NCBI GenBank assembly: GCA_012295275.1 | Contig: CM022668.1 | Location: 10,003,541 to 10,067,540, forward strand | DNA length: 64,000 bases | Reading direction: 5' to 3' | Source: Chrysomallon squamiferum | Lineage: Eukaryota > Mollusca > Gastropoda > Neomphalida > Peltospiridae | Shown: one piece after another, positions 35,185 through 48,529 of the stretch | Position numbering within the stretch: position 1 is the stretch's first letter | How the letters are laid out: each line of letters starts with the position of its first letter | The notes under the pieces: model-generated | The model's database searches: none | What the model saw: the letters and a program-made list of their open reading frames with translations, nothing else | Told to the model about the DNA's origin: nothing | Made by a program: the position numbers and the translations under genes

Positions 35185-35798
35185 GTTTGTATTTAAATAC
35201 ATAAATAGATTTCTATGTACCTATACACATACATAAATGTATTAATTTAATAATACAATATTTATAGCAAAGTGTTAATATATATTTACAGCTTGAAATG
35301 TTTGTACTGAAGTTTCAATATGTTAATGTAATGCATACAATGTGTGTCGCCACATGTAGACATATATTAAAATAGATTTGACCTAGATTTGGTTTAAATT
35401 ACTTAATATCTCATGCAGCGTTTAGACTGAAAATTATTTTAATTCAATTTATTTGTCAACAAAATATTGTCAAATGAATTTCTTTCTTTATTTATACTTG
35501 TTTCAAGAAAATTAGGTTCCAGATCTACCTTTCTCCTAAAAGTTACTTTGGCAATATATTTTGAAACTACGATTTTGTCTGAAGAAAGATAGCTATAGGT
35601 ATAATTTCAAATTACAACTTCTACATTCAAAGTAATTCATTAATGATATGAATTTATAATTACCAAATCTGAATAAACAAATAGATCAATACATAAATAA
35701 ATAAGTAAATAAATAAATAAATGACACAAATGTTCCGCTTAAAGCTATCTTGGTTCGTCTAAACACACACACACAAACACGCACTCAAACACACACAC

Positions 35799-35800
<2 letters not shown>

Positions 35801-35863
<63 letters not shown>
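35801..35863. repeat. (AT)n microsatellite
   Basis: Pure AT run of about 62 bases upstream of the membrane exon, preceded by an AC-rich patch. Confidence 0.95.
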
Positions 35864-35865
<2 letters not shown>

Positions 35866-35992
35866 AACACACGTACTCACATGTCAAATAATAATACACA
35901 AAAGAAAAAAATATTGGTACACGCTTTTCTTCCTTCCTTCCCTAACCATTCTTAATTAAAAATAATTTTTGTTTTCTTTTTGTTTCACATAG

Positions 35993-36089
35993 CCGTAACT
36001 TCATCAGGAGTCAGTAAAGATGCGATTATCGTCGTCATTTCTGTTGTATTCGTTTTATCAGTTGTCATTTTCCTCTCCGTCATTGTCTG
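35993..36089 (+). CDS. Transmembrane exon
   Basis: 97 bases, starts in phase 1 and ends in phase 2. Encodes SKDAIIVVISVVFVLSVVIF, the start of a single hydrophobic helix, ending just before the cytoplasmic tail exon. Confidence 0.75.
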
Positions 36090-36419
36090 GTATGAATTAC
36101 TATCTCTCTCTCTCACACACGCACATACACACGTACTCACATACACATACACACATACATGCACACATACATATACACAAATATCTATATAGAGTAAATA
36201 AAGGCAAAACAACAAGAAAAAAAGAATATGTATTACATATTCACATATAAATATATTCATACAATCATATCCTTACATCTGTGTATATTTGAATATACAC
36301 AGACACAGACACACATAATGATATACACATACTGGCAAGGCAAATCCCAAGATACAGAAGTTACACATAAATAAGAGGGCCGAAACAAGAACAGTTCAAC
36401 GAACACAGTCAGAATCAAG

Positions 36420-36451
<32 letters not shown>

Positions 36452-36625
36452 CATACATCAACACATTTATTACATGCATTAATAGAAGCATGTAGTCTTA
36501 TACATATAAACATGAAAATATATTCCTAGATACGACATACAGCCACACATTAGGCATAATAAGAAACAAGAAAAAGTAAAGATTCATTAAATATATATAT
36601 ATATATAAAATATGTTTATTCCCAG

Positions 36626-36989
36626 CTTGATAAGAAGATTAAAGTTCAAGTCACAAAATACGACGACAGAGTCTAAACTGAACCAAGTGAGAACACGTGT
36701 AAACTCAGAACACGAAGAACATTATGAGAACATTGAAGAAAGAAAAGATGAACCTGGTGTCAGCACTAATTTTAGTTCTTTTCATGTATCACGTGATCAG
36801 TTGGAGAGAAACACGACTAGAAATGACTACGTTAATAGTAGTCAAAATATTGAAATGAACGAGTACGAAAAACTCAAGTGGAACAAGAATTCACGTAACA
36901 CGTATGAAAAGATAGCAGCAATACAATTGTCAGTGTTAATGTTACTTTATATACATTTAAAAATTATGTATCTAATTAAAAATGTGTAA
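36626..36989 (+). CDS. Cytoplasmic tail exon with ITAM-like motif
   Basis: Follows a TTCCCAG acceptor, with phase fitting the membrane exon. It starts with a basic stop-transfer LIRRLKFK. Tyrosine motifs in order are HYENI, DYVNS, EYEKL and TYEKI. The last two form YEKL-x9-YEKI, an ITAM-like pair with a spacer slightly longer than the usual 6-8. YENI and YVNS fit the pYxN binding consensus of GRB2-type SH2 domains. A hydrophobic stretch after the motif to the stop at 36989 is probably fortuitous. Confidence 0.65.
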
Positions 36990-37067
36990 TCACTTAGATT
37001 GAATATTGATTTTCTTACCTTTAGACAACTAAAAATACAAACTGTTTTATGATATTTGGTATTTAAG

Positions 37068-37355
37068 TACTACAAACTAAACCGAGTGAAAACTCATCAA
37101 AACTCAAAACACGAAGATGAACATTATGAGAACATTGAACAAAGAAACGAGGAAACTCAGTCTGAACCTGGTGGTTACACCAGTTTTCCTTCCTCTGATG
37201 TATTCACAGTTTCTGGTTATGTTAATTCACAGGTATCACGTAATCAGTTGGAGAGAACCACGCCTATAAATGACTATGTTAATAGTAGTCAAAACATTGA
37301 AATGAACGTGTACGAAGAACTCAAGCTGAGTGAACTTTTACGTAATATGAAATAA
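37068..37355 (+). CDS. Second tail-like exon copy
   Basis: A tandem duplicate of the tail exon (HYENI, GYVNS, DYVNS, VYEEL). The second ITAM tyrosine is lost because a small deletion leads to ...LLRNMK and a stop at 37355. Its acceptor (TTTAAG) is poor, so use is uncertain; it could be an alternative last exon. Confidence 0.45.
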   Translation, partial: YYKLNRVKTHQNSKHEDEHYENIEQRNEETQSEPGGYTSFPSSDVFTVSGYVNSQVSRNQLERTTPINDYVNSSQNIEMNVYEELKLSELLRNMK

Positions 37356-37788
37356 AAAGACAACAGGAATATGATTCTAAATATTAATGCGAGTTTATAT
37401 ACATATTAAAGTGCTTTATTGTGAAATCGAATTTGCGACGAAAACTTTGTATCTAGTTGAAATTATGTAATCAGATTAAGCATTCGTTTTCTTATATTTA
37501 TGCAAGTAATAATGTATTCCATTTTAGGACATTTGGAACGTAAGCATTATATTATTTTCATGCTATTTGTGCACTTACGATGTTATGATATTATCATCTT
37601 ATTTATGCATTTAAAAATTATGTTAATTTCGTGTTATTTGTATATTGAAATATCACGTAACTTTAAGTTATTTGCATGTTTATATATTATGTTATTATTA
37701 CTCTATTCGTATAACACTTTTCTTTCCAGTTAAACTGTTGACATATAAAGATAAAACGCGATCTTTCCCTTCAGCTTTTACCTTTTAT

Positions 37789-37914
<126 letters not shown>

Positions 37915-38099
37915 ATATATATATATATAGATATATTGACTGATAGAAAGGTTGATGGCGGACAGACGGATAGAAAAGTAGACAGATATACATACATACG
38001 AACACAGACATACACATACACATATTCACACATCCAATAAAGATATAGATATTTGTGTGTGTGTGAATGAGGACGTGTCAGACATATACACATCGTAGA

Positions 38100-38970
38100 T
38101 ATATAATTATATGCATAGATACTTACAACTAAGTAAAATAAAAATAAACGTTGAAGTATTATCCCTTATTTTATTGTAAATTCATTAATTGAAGTTGTTT
38201 AGAAGTAAGACACAGAAATGTTTTGTAATACAAACCAGATGTGAATTATTTTCTCAGAGTATTTTGTCAGCGGGTATAAAGGTCGCACAGTGAGAAAGCA
38301 GTTATAAAGTGTATTTTAGTGTTATAAATAAACAAACAGTTTTTGATATCAGGTACATGAATACATTTCATCATACTCGGGTGACGCTAATTATAGTAAT
38401 ATCATTATTGATAATTGTAGCTAAAATGCGAATAACAATAGCTGTAGAAGCGGCTGAAATATATACTTAATACGTATATGGTAAAATGGTTAACATAGAT
38501 TTATAATAATAATAGTAGTGTTGTAGTTGTAGTAGTGGTAGTAGTAGAAGTAGTAGTAGTAGTAGCAGCAGCACAACTAGCACTAGTAGAATAATAGAAG
38601 AACTGATAGAAGTAGATGTCGTAGTAATTTTGAAAAACCTGTACATTTGAAGTGCTAGCAAGGACGAGCAAGTTTCATAAGCCAGTAGTAGTAGTTGTTG
38701 TTGCTGCTTTTGTTGCTTTTGTTCCTTTCAAAACAGTCAGTGTCATCAAAGAATCAGTAAGAATCATCTTTCAGTCAGTAAGCGTCATCATACAATCAGT
38801 GAGTTCTTTACAATTAGTGTAATCATACAATCAGTGTCATCATACAGTCAGTGTCATCATACAGTCAGTGCCATCATACAGTCAGTGTCATCATAGAATC
38901 AGTAAGAGTCATCTTTCAGTCAGTAAGCGTCATCATACAATCAGTATCATCATACAACTGATTGAACAAA
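38100..38970. other. Non-coding between receptor and block C'
   Basis: Holds a TAG/GTA-rich triplet patch (38505-38600) and, at 38740-38960, about ten units of a CAGTGTCATCATACA-type minisatellite. No exon seen. Confidence 0.6.
38740..38960. repeat. CAGT(GT/AAGC)TCATCATACA minisatellite
   Basis: About ten tandem units of 18-22 bases. The same words occur in receptor introns at 31930-32070 and 32590-32700, on the same strand. Confidence 0.75.
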
Positions 38971-39659
38971 TTGATTACCTGGACGAGTCGATTTACAAAA
39001 ACATGTTACAGAGGTTGTCATAAACGACATTTGCACGTTTAGATTATTAGCTGTCTGTTTACAATACTAAAGGGATTAACATTCGGGGATTATCGTCAAT
39101 GTTAATCGGATAATCCTGTTCGGAGCAAACCCTGGAAATCGATGTTGTCATATTCATACTGGATAACAATAACTGGAATTAGTTTTAAACAATAAACGAC
39201 GTAAGTGTGCGAAGTAAATAGGGTTGTTTTATTATTCTTTATTATTTTTGAATCGCTTGGCATAATAGATTAACACACACAAGATAACTCAGATAATTGT
39301 TACAGTAATCTAGCTATAGCTTTACAAATGAAATCCGTGGTTTTAAAAATAAACAGAGATGTTCAGATCATTAAAGATTGCTTTATCATTAAAAACTGTT
39401 AATCATGAAAATGATATTTAGAAAAGAACAACAAAACGACCAAACGAGTTGTTTTTAACTATACATTATTTTGGAATAACACATCCATAGACTGAAATAT
39501 ATCATTCATGTTTTTTAAAATAACACTTTTATTTGAATTCAAACGTAAGTTATCTTTACTGTTTAGTATTTAAAAATAACACCTTTATTTAGATTCAAAT
39601 ATAGACAGCATTTTTGTAAAAGTTATTATTATTATATATACATAACTTTTATTTAGATT

Positions 39660-40976
39660 CTAATATAGAAAGTATTTGTGTGTATGCTGTCTATCGTTTT
39701 CATCGTCAGAAGAGTTTATTTTAATGTTAGCCAGATCACCAGCGGTAATTCCTGCAACGTTTGCTACATCAACTACACCAGCACCCAACAGAACATCCAC
39801 AGTATACATCTGGGCCCTCTCTATTGCTTCGTGGAGATCGGAGTTGCCGTCGTTGTTTAGAATGGTTACATCAACACCTTTCTTTAACAACATTTTCAGA
39901 TGTTCTAGCTGGTTGTATTCTGCACAAACATGCTGCTGTATTTCCGGCTTTGTTACGAAGGTTAACGCAGCATCCATTTTCAAGGAGGAAGTCGACTATG
40001 TTACAAGTTAGACTTGTTAGACCAGTCTTTGTAACTGTTTCATAAAGGGCAAAGATATCTTTCATCCAAACTAATAAATGTGTCTCTCCTTCTCGTGAAC
40101 CAAACTTTGGCAAGAGTTTTAATATATCAAAAAAGCTGTATGACGTCATCAACGTCTTCAAAACATCATTAAATATACATCCTGTGACATCACTCCAACT
40201 GCGAAATGAAGAGGACTGTTCCCAGAGCTTAAAGTAACATTAACTCGTCCTCCTCTGGTTAGAAGACTTAGTAAGATTTCAGTGTTGTGACACGGTACCG
40301 CATCATGCATTGCTGTCACTTCAGCGTCTCCGTAATTTGGGTCAGCGCCTTTGTCCAGCAGAAAATCGACAACGTCTTGTCTCCCATATAAGCAGGTCTT
40401 GACGAATGGATTGATGCCGTTGTCGTATTCACAGTTAATATCTGCACCTACCTTGAGAATAATGTCCATCAGATGCAGTGCACCGACCTGTGCTGCCAGG
40501 TGTAATGGAGTCTTTCCTGTTTTGTTTCTCCATTTAGGAGAACTGCCTTTGTTCAAAAGTAGCTCAACATTTTTGTCTATTCCTGATGTGATGGGGTCAT
40601 AGAGAGCTATTTGACATTTAGAATAGAAGCAATTTGGATTCACGTCATTGTCCAGTAGTACCTGAAGTACGTCGAAATATCCCATACTAGCAGCATAATG
40701 CAAGCGAGTCTGTCCACAGGAGTACATCAGATAAGGATCCGCCTTCAGTTCCAGTAATGTTGATATGACATCCGTGTAATGAAGACCTATAGCTTGATGT
40801 AAAAGTGTTTCTCTGTTTTCGTTCTGATGATTGACTCTGCCTCCAGCATCATGTAAATCTTTGAGAAGAGTACATCTCGAAAACATTACAGCGAATGACA
40901 TGGCCGATTCTCCATTGTCATCAGGTATATTTAGATCAGTCCCCAGAGTGATCAGCAATTTCGTTGCTTTTTGCAT
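39660..40976 (-). pseudogene. Ankyrin-repeat tail of the right nSTAND3 copy, broken
   Basis: Ankyrin repeats resume after the TAA at 41058, reading SLVKSGADING. A second in-frame stop TAG lies at 40995-40997, and a longer frame runs 40976-40158 (RLHYAASMGY, TPLHLAAQVG, DINCEYDNGI). Frames change again near 40180 and near 39945, and the last piece ends ...KYFLY at 39660. None of the four breaks matches those in the left copy, so the two tails decayed independently. Confidence 0.7.
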
Positions 40977-41057
40977 GCCGGACTTAATCGCTGTCTACAA
41001 GACAGTGTAACCGCAATTGTCTCGACCATTTATGTCTGCTCCGCTCTTAACGAGAGA

Positions 41058-43261
41058 TTATATGAAGTCTATGCCTCCCATTTTACCTAGATTCACAAGA
41101 AAAGCTGTGGATTCCACACATCCGTATCTTGAGGCTGTATGTAATAGGTTTTCACTGTGATTTACTGATGTCTTGCAGGCTGGATTACTGCCAGTGATTT
41201 CTTTCAGGATGTCGGCATCATCGTGTGCATCGGTCCGAACAGCACAGCATTCAGAGTTTCCTGCTGTAACGTGATTTGTTAACTGCCTAAAGAGATCGCC
41301 AGCTCGGATATCGACACTGCTGGGAAGTGTGAGTGGTCGATGTCTCCTTCGCAGTGTTTTTCTGAGTCCTTCGTGACACTGCAGTAGTAACTGCCTGAGA
41401 GCACGACGAAGAACCGATTCACTAGTCTCTAACTGACAAAGTCGATGAATGAGAAAACGTGAAATTTTTCCATTTCCTTTTTCTAACGCCAAATACAACA
41501 TGGATCCCAAATCGTCAACCTTGAGATCAGCATTAGTTTTGCACTTCAGCAGATATTCAAACATGGACATATCGTCTGACTTCGACAGAGCAGCAGCAGC
41601 CAGTGACGTCACAGTTGGAACTGTGCCACAGTCCAGCAGAGATGTTATTGTTTCACAGTTTCCTGTGAAACAAGAGACATCCAGAATTTCGCCGCGCTGG
41701 TTGATAATAACACTATCGTTTGACTCGCAGACAGCTTTCACAAAATGTCTGGAAAGACTACGACAGTCTGTAGCAACAGCAACACTTGTCGTTGACGATG
41801 TCGATAATGAAATGCTCTCACGAATACGACCGAGTAACTTTGTCTCCATATCTGGGAAATAAAAACCGTCTTTTTCTAAACTAAACCACAAAGTATTGAA
41901 ATCATCTGCATAAGAAAAACTGCGGATAGAGTGATTTCCAGAAAAATGAAAGCATTTGCCTTGTTCTAAATCAGACCACAAAGCATTGACCTGTTCTTTA
42001 TAAAAAAAACTGCAGATAGTGTCTTTCTTTATTTCAAGTGTCTGTGATAAGACTTTGTTTGGGACAACCGATTTCCAGAATTCCTCTGTCAAATATTTAA
42101 CGAATAATTCATCTTTTAACGATGTATGTGAAAGAATAAGTCTTGCGCTGGACGACATCAACAAATCTGTAAACCTTTCAGCAAGAACTGGAAAGTTTTT
42201 CCTCTCAACTCTAACAACGACGTCGTCATTCCTTGCCGCACTAGGTGTGATGATATATTCAAGAAGCAACATCGCCGGACATATGAGGAGTCCTTGCTTC
42301 TGGTACTCTGATATGAACTGTAGGAATAACGTATCAAATATGGATTGGTGAATAAACGTGTATTCTCTCTCCTCGTTGTTGTTTGTCAAGTATAGTCCAC
42401 ACAGAACATTGGCCGAAGCTTTCATTTGACCTAGAGAAACATCACTGTTTATTTTACACACGTGCTTCAGTTTACTGATCAAGTTTAGGATATGTGATGA
42501 ATCTTCGAATGGTTCCAGAGAATCATCTTTTAAAACCCCCTCTTTGAACAACACAGTGAGGAGAACCAGGTACTGGTACTGACTCAGCTCCGACCTATCT
42601 TCTTGAAGTATGGAGAACTGATTTTCTATAAATTCTACAATCTTTTTTCCACTCTCTGAGCTCAAGAAAAAATTACAGCACTGCGGGAAACCAAGTTCTT
42701 GAAATGTTTCCTGTACTGCTTCATCTTTTTCTTCTTCTTTCATGTGTACGTCTCTGAAATTTAGGTGTCTGTCCAGAATGTTTCTCTTCTCTTCAAACGT
42801 CAGGTGCGTATCTTCGCCATGCAGGCCAATCAAGTGTTTCTTGTTGAAGATGGGAAAAGCACGAAGACTTTGCTTACAATCTGCAAATATTTGTGTCCTG
42901 AACGTGATTATCAGCTTCATGAATCCAGACTCAACAAAAGACCAAATGGTTTCAAATTTCATTTCCCATCCTCGCTGAAACTCGGACATAAGTTTGCTGT
43001 TACCAACAATGTCATCAATAAGAAGAATAATCTTTTCACTTGGCTTCAGCGTGAACAGATCTTTAGGTCTCGGGATATCTTCGAACTGAGTTTGTTCCCG
43101 GGTTATAATTTGTTCCATAATATTTAAACTCAGAGTTGTCTTCCCTGATCCCGGACTTCCTATGATGACGAAAATGCCAAAGTTGACGAGTATTTCTTCT
43201 GCCATTCTGAATGCACTGATCGGAACAAAGGTGCTGTAGTTGATGTTTTGAATTCGAGTTG
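41058..43261 (-). CDS. nSTAND3 NTPase, right copy (open part)
   Basis: Open from Met 43205 (MAEEILVNFG) for 715 residues to TAA at 41058. Walker A is GSPGSGKTT (residues 16-24) and Walker B IILLIDDI; an 8-residue PVLVTDPS segment after Walker A is missing compared with the left copy. LTFEEKRNILDRHL and FPQCCNFF are kept. Only the first ankyrin-like segment remains before a junction (STAFLVNLGK) created by a deletion of about 280 codons. Upstream of the Met the frame is open, but the predicted acceptor lies one base off relative to the left copy, so translation probably starts at this Met. Likely a cytosolic NTPase without a working ankyrin tail. Confidence 0.72.
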
Positions 43262-44013
43262 AGGCATTGCCCTTAAAATATGAGAGGATTATTTACGTTA
43301 ACTGTTATTGTTGTAGTCGTTATTGTAGGAACAGTTGAAAAATAATAATAATCATAGTTAATAAAACATCACCTCTGATTTAGCTTAACATTTATATTTA
43401 GTGTATGTGGGAGTTATAAACGTTATCCACTTTTAGCATGATTTGACAGGCTACTATCGATATGAAGTTCTGTTAGTTTCCAGTTTTGACCAAAACGGAC
43501 TGTGACAACAAGAACTGAATGACCATAGACCAGCAAAATATCGGTCAATCTATAGTTATTTCTATAACGATGAATTCACAAGGTTTTGGGAAATGTTGTT
43601 ATTATATATAAATAAATATGCAGTTATTTCTCGGGAGCATGTAAAAAGAAGTCATATATTTGTTATTTGAATATTTACGCCCTCGCACATTTTTGTCCAA
43701 AATTGTCAAAACTGAAAAGACAGTATCTTGGATACCAGCTGCAGATCATGCCAGAAATACGAGCGTTTCCAACCAGAGTACTCTAAGTAACGATTTTCTG
43801 CGACTGTGATTGAATTTTTCCATTATTTGTTAAGATTTGACATCGAGTGACCATATCGACATACCTGATTAAATAAGTATAACTAAAGAAATATTTCTTT
43901 CTTCTTTTAATAGCTTAGTTTCATTTCTTATTCAATACTGAATAAATGTCTGTTATATACAAGTCGATGTGACACAATTAACATAAAATAAATCCAAGAA
44001 TCCATATACTCAC
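43262..44013. other. Intron of the right nSTAND3 copy
   Basis: Collinear with 23060-23768 of the left copy. No exon seen. Confidence 0.5.
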
Positions 44014-44046
44014 GTTTCATATTGGATAATTATTCTGTTTCTTTTT
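44014..44046 (-). pseudogene. 3' half of the small nSTAND3 exon (right copy)
   Basis: Corresponds to the KEKETKKFSNMK half of the left exon 23769-23861, bounded by a TTTGCAG acceptor and a GTGAGT donor. Joined to the 5' half it would read into TAA (GAA-TAA). Confidence 0.5.
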
Positions 44047-44372
44047 CTGCAAAGAAGTAAAAATATTACTGAAATGACTATTTCTAACATATAATGAAAC
44101 AGAGACAAAGGCAAAGCCAAAGAGAAAGATATTTTATTATTATTACGATTAATAACAACAATCCGTAAACAGATGGACTGATATATATATATGTGTGTGT
44201 GTGTTTGTGTGAATGTGAGTGTGTGTGTATTTCTGTGTGTGAATCCTTAATTCTTCATATTACGTTTTCATTGATTACTTTATTTAGAAAAATAAAACTG
44301 CCATTTACTTTTAATCATGATTTTCTTTGTTCCTCTTTGATTAATGCGCCCCACTGTTGTTTTGTTACAAAC

Positions 44373-44432
44373 CTGAAGTATCATTAAGCACATATACCAT
44401 TTCCCTTCTTGAATGCTGTTCTGACATTCTGC
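44373..44432 (-). CDS. 5' half of the small nSTAND3 exon (right copy)
   Basis: Encodes MSEQHSRREMVYVLNDTS, then GTTTGT at the point where the left copy continues without interruption. The 326 bases 44047-44372 between the two halves have intron-like ends (GT...CAG) and no counterpart in the left copy. Confidence 0.5.
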
Positions 44433-45010
44433 CTACAATAAGCAGAGAAAGTCTGAATGAATCAATCAACGTATGAACCATTAAACGAGGGGCGGGCAAA
44501 CTCCGAAGATTTATTGTCTGGTCCGCCAAACTATTCACAATTAACATTGTCATCTGTTAAAAGTGAAATTACCGTTTACATAAAATACACGTTTTGAAAT
44601 ATTTTTGTTCTCATTTCATATTCTGGTCCTCGTGCTCTTCCTATAAAATTCACCCGGCCCCTGTTTTAAAAAGTTTGCCTGCCTCTGCATTAAACAATGC
44701 TTTTCACACTTTGATTTAAGAAAACCTTTTAAGTATTAAAGCATAAAGACAAGGAAAAAAGCCTTCATTACATTAGCGAAATAATTCCACAAGTAAGTCG
44801 CAGTAAACAGAGAACGGTATAGCAGCGGTATTTCAAAGCTTTGAGAATAAATGTATTTATGTATTTCCGTATTCCTTTCATCCATATTCACACACATACA
44901 CACACACACACACACACACAATTTATTTATCTATTTATCTATCTATCTATATTCTTATACATACCTACCTAACTAGCAACCTATATACATACACAGACAC
45001 ATACACACAC

Positions 45011-45052
<42 letters not shown>

Positions 45053-45240
45053 TGTATGTATGTATGTGTGTCTGTTTCTGTGTACAAACATAAAAAGAAA
45101 TGTATAAGCAGTATAAATTCTTAATTAAATTCAGATTGATGGTGACAGATATAATTAAGACATAAACTTACTGAATGACTCACAATTTATCTGAGAAGAA
45201 ATCAAGTTTTGTATCTTTATCACAGTCAAGCAGTACATAC
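44433..45240. other. Intron of the right nSTAND3 copy with simple repeats
   Basis: Contains (CA)n at 44888-44920, (ATCT)n at 44928-44950 and (TA)n at 45013-45050. A stretch at 44490-44660 has no counterpart in the left copy. Confidence 0.5.
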
Positions 45241-45425
45241 TTTCTTGAATTAATCTGGCTAAATATTGTCCAACCTTTACTTGTGGAATAGGATCAGGAG
45301 CATTTACTAGGTCAGTTTTCACTGCTGAAGATGATCGTTGAACGACACCAGAGTTCTGAACAGTGTAATCCTCGTGAAGTTTTTTGTTGGCTGGTGGGTA
45401 GAGTTTGTTTTCTCAAGTATATTAT
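45241..45425 (-). pseudogene. 3' end of the N-terminal acidic exon (right copy)
   Basis: Matches the left copy from HEDYTVQNSG through YLARLIQE to a GTATGT donor. The acidic DEVD-repeat part upstream is absent; the exon is cut at about 45425 by the 1.55-kb tandem units. Its missing 5' piece reappears at about 49085-49210. Confidence 0.55.
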
Positions 45426-45429
45426 ATCT

Positions 45430-46984
45430 GAGACATAAGCAAACTTGTATACTATTTCTTCTAAATTATTAATTTAATTTAATTTAATTTTATTTTTAAT
45501 TTGTGAAAACTGTGAACATGTCGGGGGACAAATTTTGAATGAAGATGTACATAGGGAATGACACTTATCGGATTATCCCAGGCATAATTACCTGGAATAC
45601 ATAGATATAACAGATAATTAACTATAACAAGTTTAGAAAAAATAAAAAATACGAAATAAAAGATATAAAAATAAATAAAAATTCCTTAAATAGCTGAAAG
45701 GAAAAGTCCTTGAATGGTTAGAAATGATGACCATGCTTTTACAAGTTTTCCCCAAGTTCGAACTACCGTACAAAGTTGTAGTCGGAAGACATAGTACTAC
45801 TGAATATTAAAACAAAAAGAATAGCTATGAGAATATAAACAATTTTATGTACCTAATAACATTTTTTTTTTGTGACAGTTGTTATAAACATAAAGTTTCG
45901 GTATAACTATTAATACTTCCATGTTTCAAGAGTAAACATCTGAACGGATAAATACAAATACATCCACATTTTAAAAATTGTGGCTCATGAATATTTACGA
46001 ATGTACAAATTACTACGATTGTTATAACGTTTTACGAAGTTAACGGAAACTAAATTATTCTCACCTTTTTCTTGACCAAAAACACGATCGTTTACTAATT
46101 ACTTCTCGATCTTTCATTTCCTTGTTTGTTGACAAAGTATTTCACGTTATAAATATCCCAGTCTTAATATAATTTTTATTTAGGTTATGATGATATTAAT
46201 AATGATGATGATGATGAAAATGATGATGATTATTATTACAACTATAATGATGATTATATAACAATGATATAATTAGAAAAAATATACATTTGTTTCAAAC
46301 TGTTTAACATATTAAGTATTAAGTAAATCGTTTAATTCACAATTTCTTTTTTTTTAAAAACCCAAAACCCCATATATTATTTTACTTTAACATGTTTAGT
46401 TTTGTCATTAGTGGAACTTGGTATTTGTACCTAACAACGACAGTGAAAGTTAAAGTTAAAGATGAAACTGAAAGAATGAAAATCATTGACTTTCTTTGTT
46501 GAGACTAATTTGATCCGCTTGTGTGCTGAAAAAAGATGCTGGGGTGGAGTAGAAAGAAAGCTGTTGATTATGTTAATAGAGAATTGCATAAAATGTGAGT
46601 GGTTAACATTTTGTTGTTGTTGTTGTAAGTTATTCCTTTGCTGTGTAGTTTTATTGGTACAATGATATTCATGTTTGGTATAAAGGAGACCCACAGAAGG
46701 GCTCCAGTGATGGCTTCGACATTACTCAGTTCAGCTGGTACAGTAAAGCTGCTAATGGTAAAAACGAAACAAAAATAAACTTTGTGAACCTTAAAATAAT
46801 TTCAGATATTGCCTCTTAATATCCAGCAACACAATCACTATAAAAATTGTTTTATCATTTGCAGAGATAACAGACTTGAAAACTGTTAATTAAATGTGTC
46901 CATTGTAACTAAAAATATCAGTTTGAGAGTCCACAGTTTCAAGCGTATTGATTCAATTGATATAATATTTGAAATTAAGGCGTT
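45430..46984. repeat. 1.55-kb tandem unit, copy 1
   Basis: Starts at GAGACATAAGCAAACTTGTA and repeats at 46985 and 48530. It includes an AACCCAAAACCCC patch, a GAAAGCTGTTGATTATGTTA segment and a CTCCAGTGATGGCTTCGACA segment. No gene recognised. The 87-codon minus-strand frame appears once per unit and is not supported as coding. Confidence 0.9.
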
Positions 46985-48529
46985 TGAGACATAAGCAAAC
47001 TTGTATAATATTTCTTCTAAATTATTAATTTTATTTTATTTTTAATTTGTGAAAACTGTGAACATGTCGGGAGAGAAATTTTGAATGAAGATGTACATAG
47101 GGAATGACACTTATCGGATTATCCCAGGCATAATTACCTGGAATACATAGATATAACAGATAATTAACTATAACAAGTTTAGAAAAAATAAAAAATACGA
47201 AATAAAAGATATAAAAATAAATAAAAATTCCTTAAATAGCTGAAAGGAAAAGTCCTTGAATGGTTAGAAATGATGACCATGCTTTTACAAGTTTTCCCCA
47301 AGTTCGAACTACCGTACAAAGTTGTAGTCGGAAGACATAGTACTACTGAATATTAAAACAAAAAGAATAGCTATGAGAATATAAACAATTTTATGTACCT
47401 AATAACATTTTTTTTTGTGACAGTTGTTATAAACATAAAGTTTCGGTATAACTATTAATACTTCCATGTTTCAAGAGTAAACATCTGAACGGATAAATAC
47501 AAATACATCCACATTTTAAAAATTGTGGCTCATGAATATTTACGAATGTACAAATTACTACGATTGTTATAACGTTTTACGAAGTTAACGGGAACTAAAT
47601 TATTCTCACCTTTTTCTTGACCAAAAACACGATCGTTTACTAATTACTTCTCGATCTTTCATTTCCTTGTTTGTTGACAAAGTATTTCACGTTATAAATA
47701 TCCCAGTCTTAATATAATTTTTATTTAGGTTATGATGATATTAATAATGATGATGATGATGAAAATGATGATGATTATTATTACAACTATAATGATGATT
47801 ATATAACAATGATATAATTAGAAAAAATATACATTTGTTTCAAACTGTTTAACATATTAAGTATTAAGTAAATCGTTTAATTCACAATTTCTTTTTTTTT
47901 AAAAACCCAAAACCCCATATATTATTTTACTTTAACATGTTTAGTTTTGTCATTAGTGGAACTTGGTATTTGTACCTAACAACGACAGTGAAAGTTAAAG
48001 TTAAAGATGAAACTGAAAGAATGAAAATCATTGACTTTCTTTGTTGAGACTAATTTGATCCGCTTGTGTGCTGAGAAAAGATGCTGGGGTGGAGTAGAAA
48101 GAAAGCTGTTGATTATGTTAATAGAGAATTGCATAAAATGTGAGTGGTTAACATTTTGTTGTTGTTGTTGTAAGTTATTCCTTTGCTGTGTAGTTTTATT
48201 GGTACAATGATATTCATGTTTGGTATAAAGGAGACCCACAGAAGGGCTCCAGTGATGGCTTCGACATTACTCAGTTCAGCTGGTACAGTAAAGCTGCTAA
48301 TGGTAAAAACGAAACAAAAATAAACTTTGTGAACCTTAAAATAATTTCAGATATTGCCTCTTAATATCCAGCAACACAATCACTATAAAAATTGTTTTAT
48401 CATTTGCAGAGATAACAGACTTGAAAACTGTTAATTAAATGTGTCCATTGTAACTAAAAATATCAGTTTGAGAGTCCACAGTTTCAAGCGTATTGATTCA
48501 ATTGATATAATATTTGAAATTAAGGCGTT
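46985..48529. repeat. 1.55-kb tandem unit, copy 2
   Basis: Exactly 1545 bases before the next copy and almost identical to copy 1; the small length difference lies in the AATTT run at the start. Such high identity points to a very recent duplication or an assembly artefact. Confidence 0.9.

Noticed and set aside
46431-46694. 87-codon frame repeated at 47976-48239 as a possible gene
   Set aside because: Identical copies only reflect the recent 1545-bp tandem duplication; composition is low complexity (Gln/Asn and Phe/Asn runs) with no splice support.
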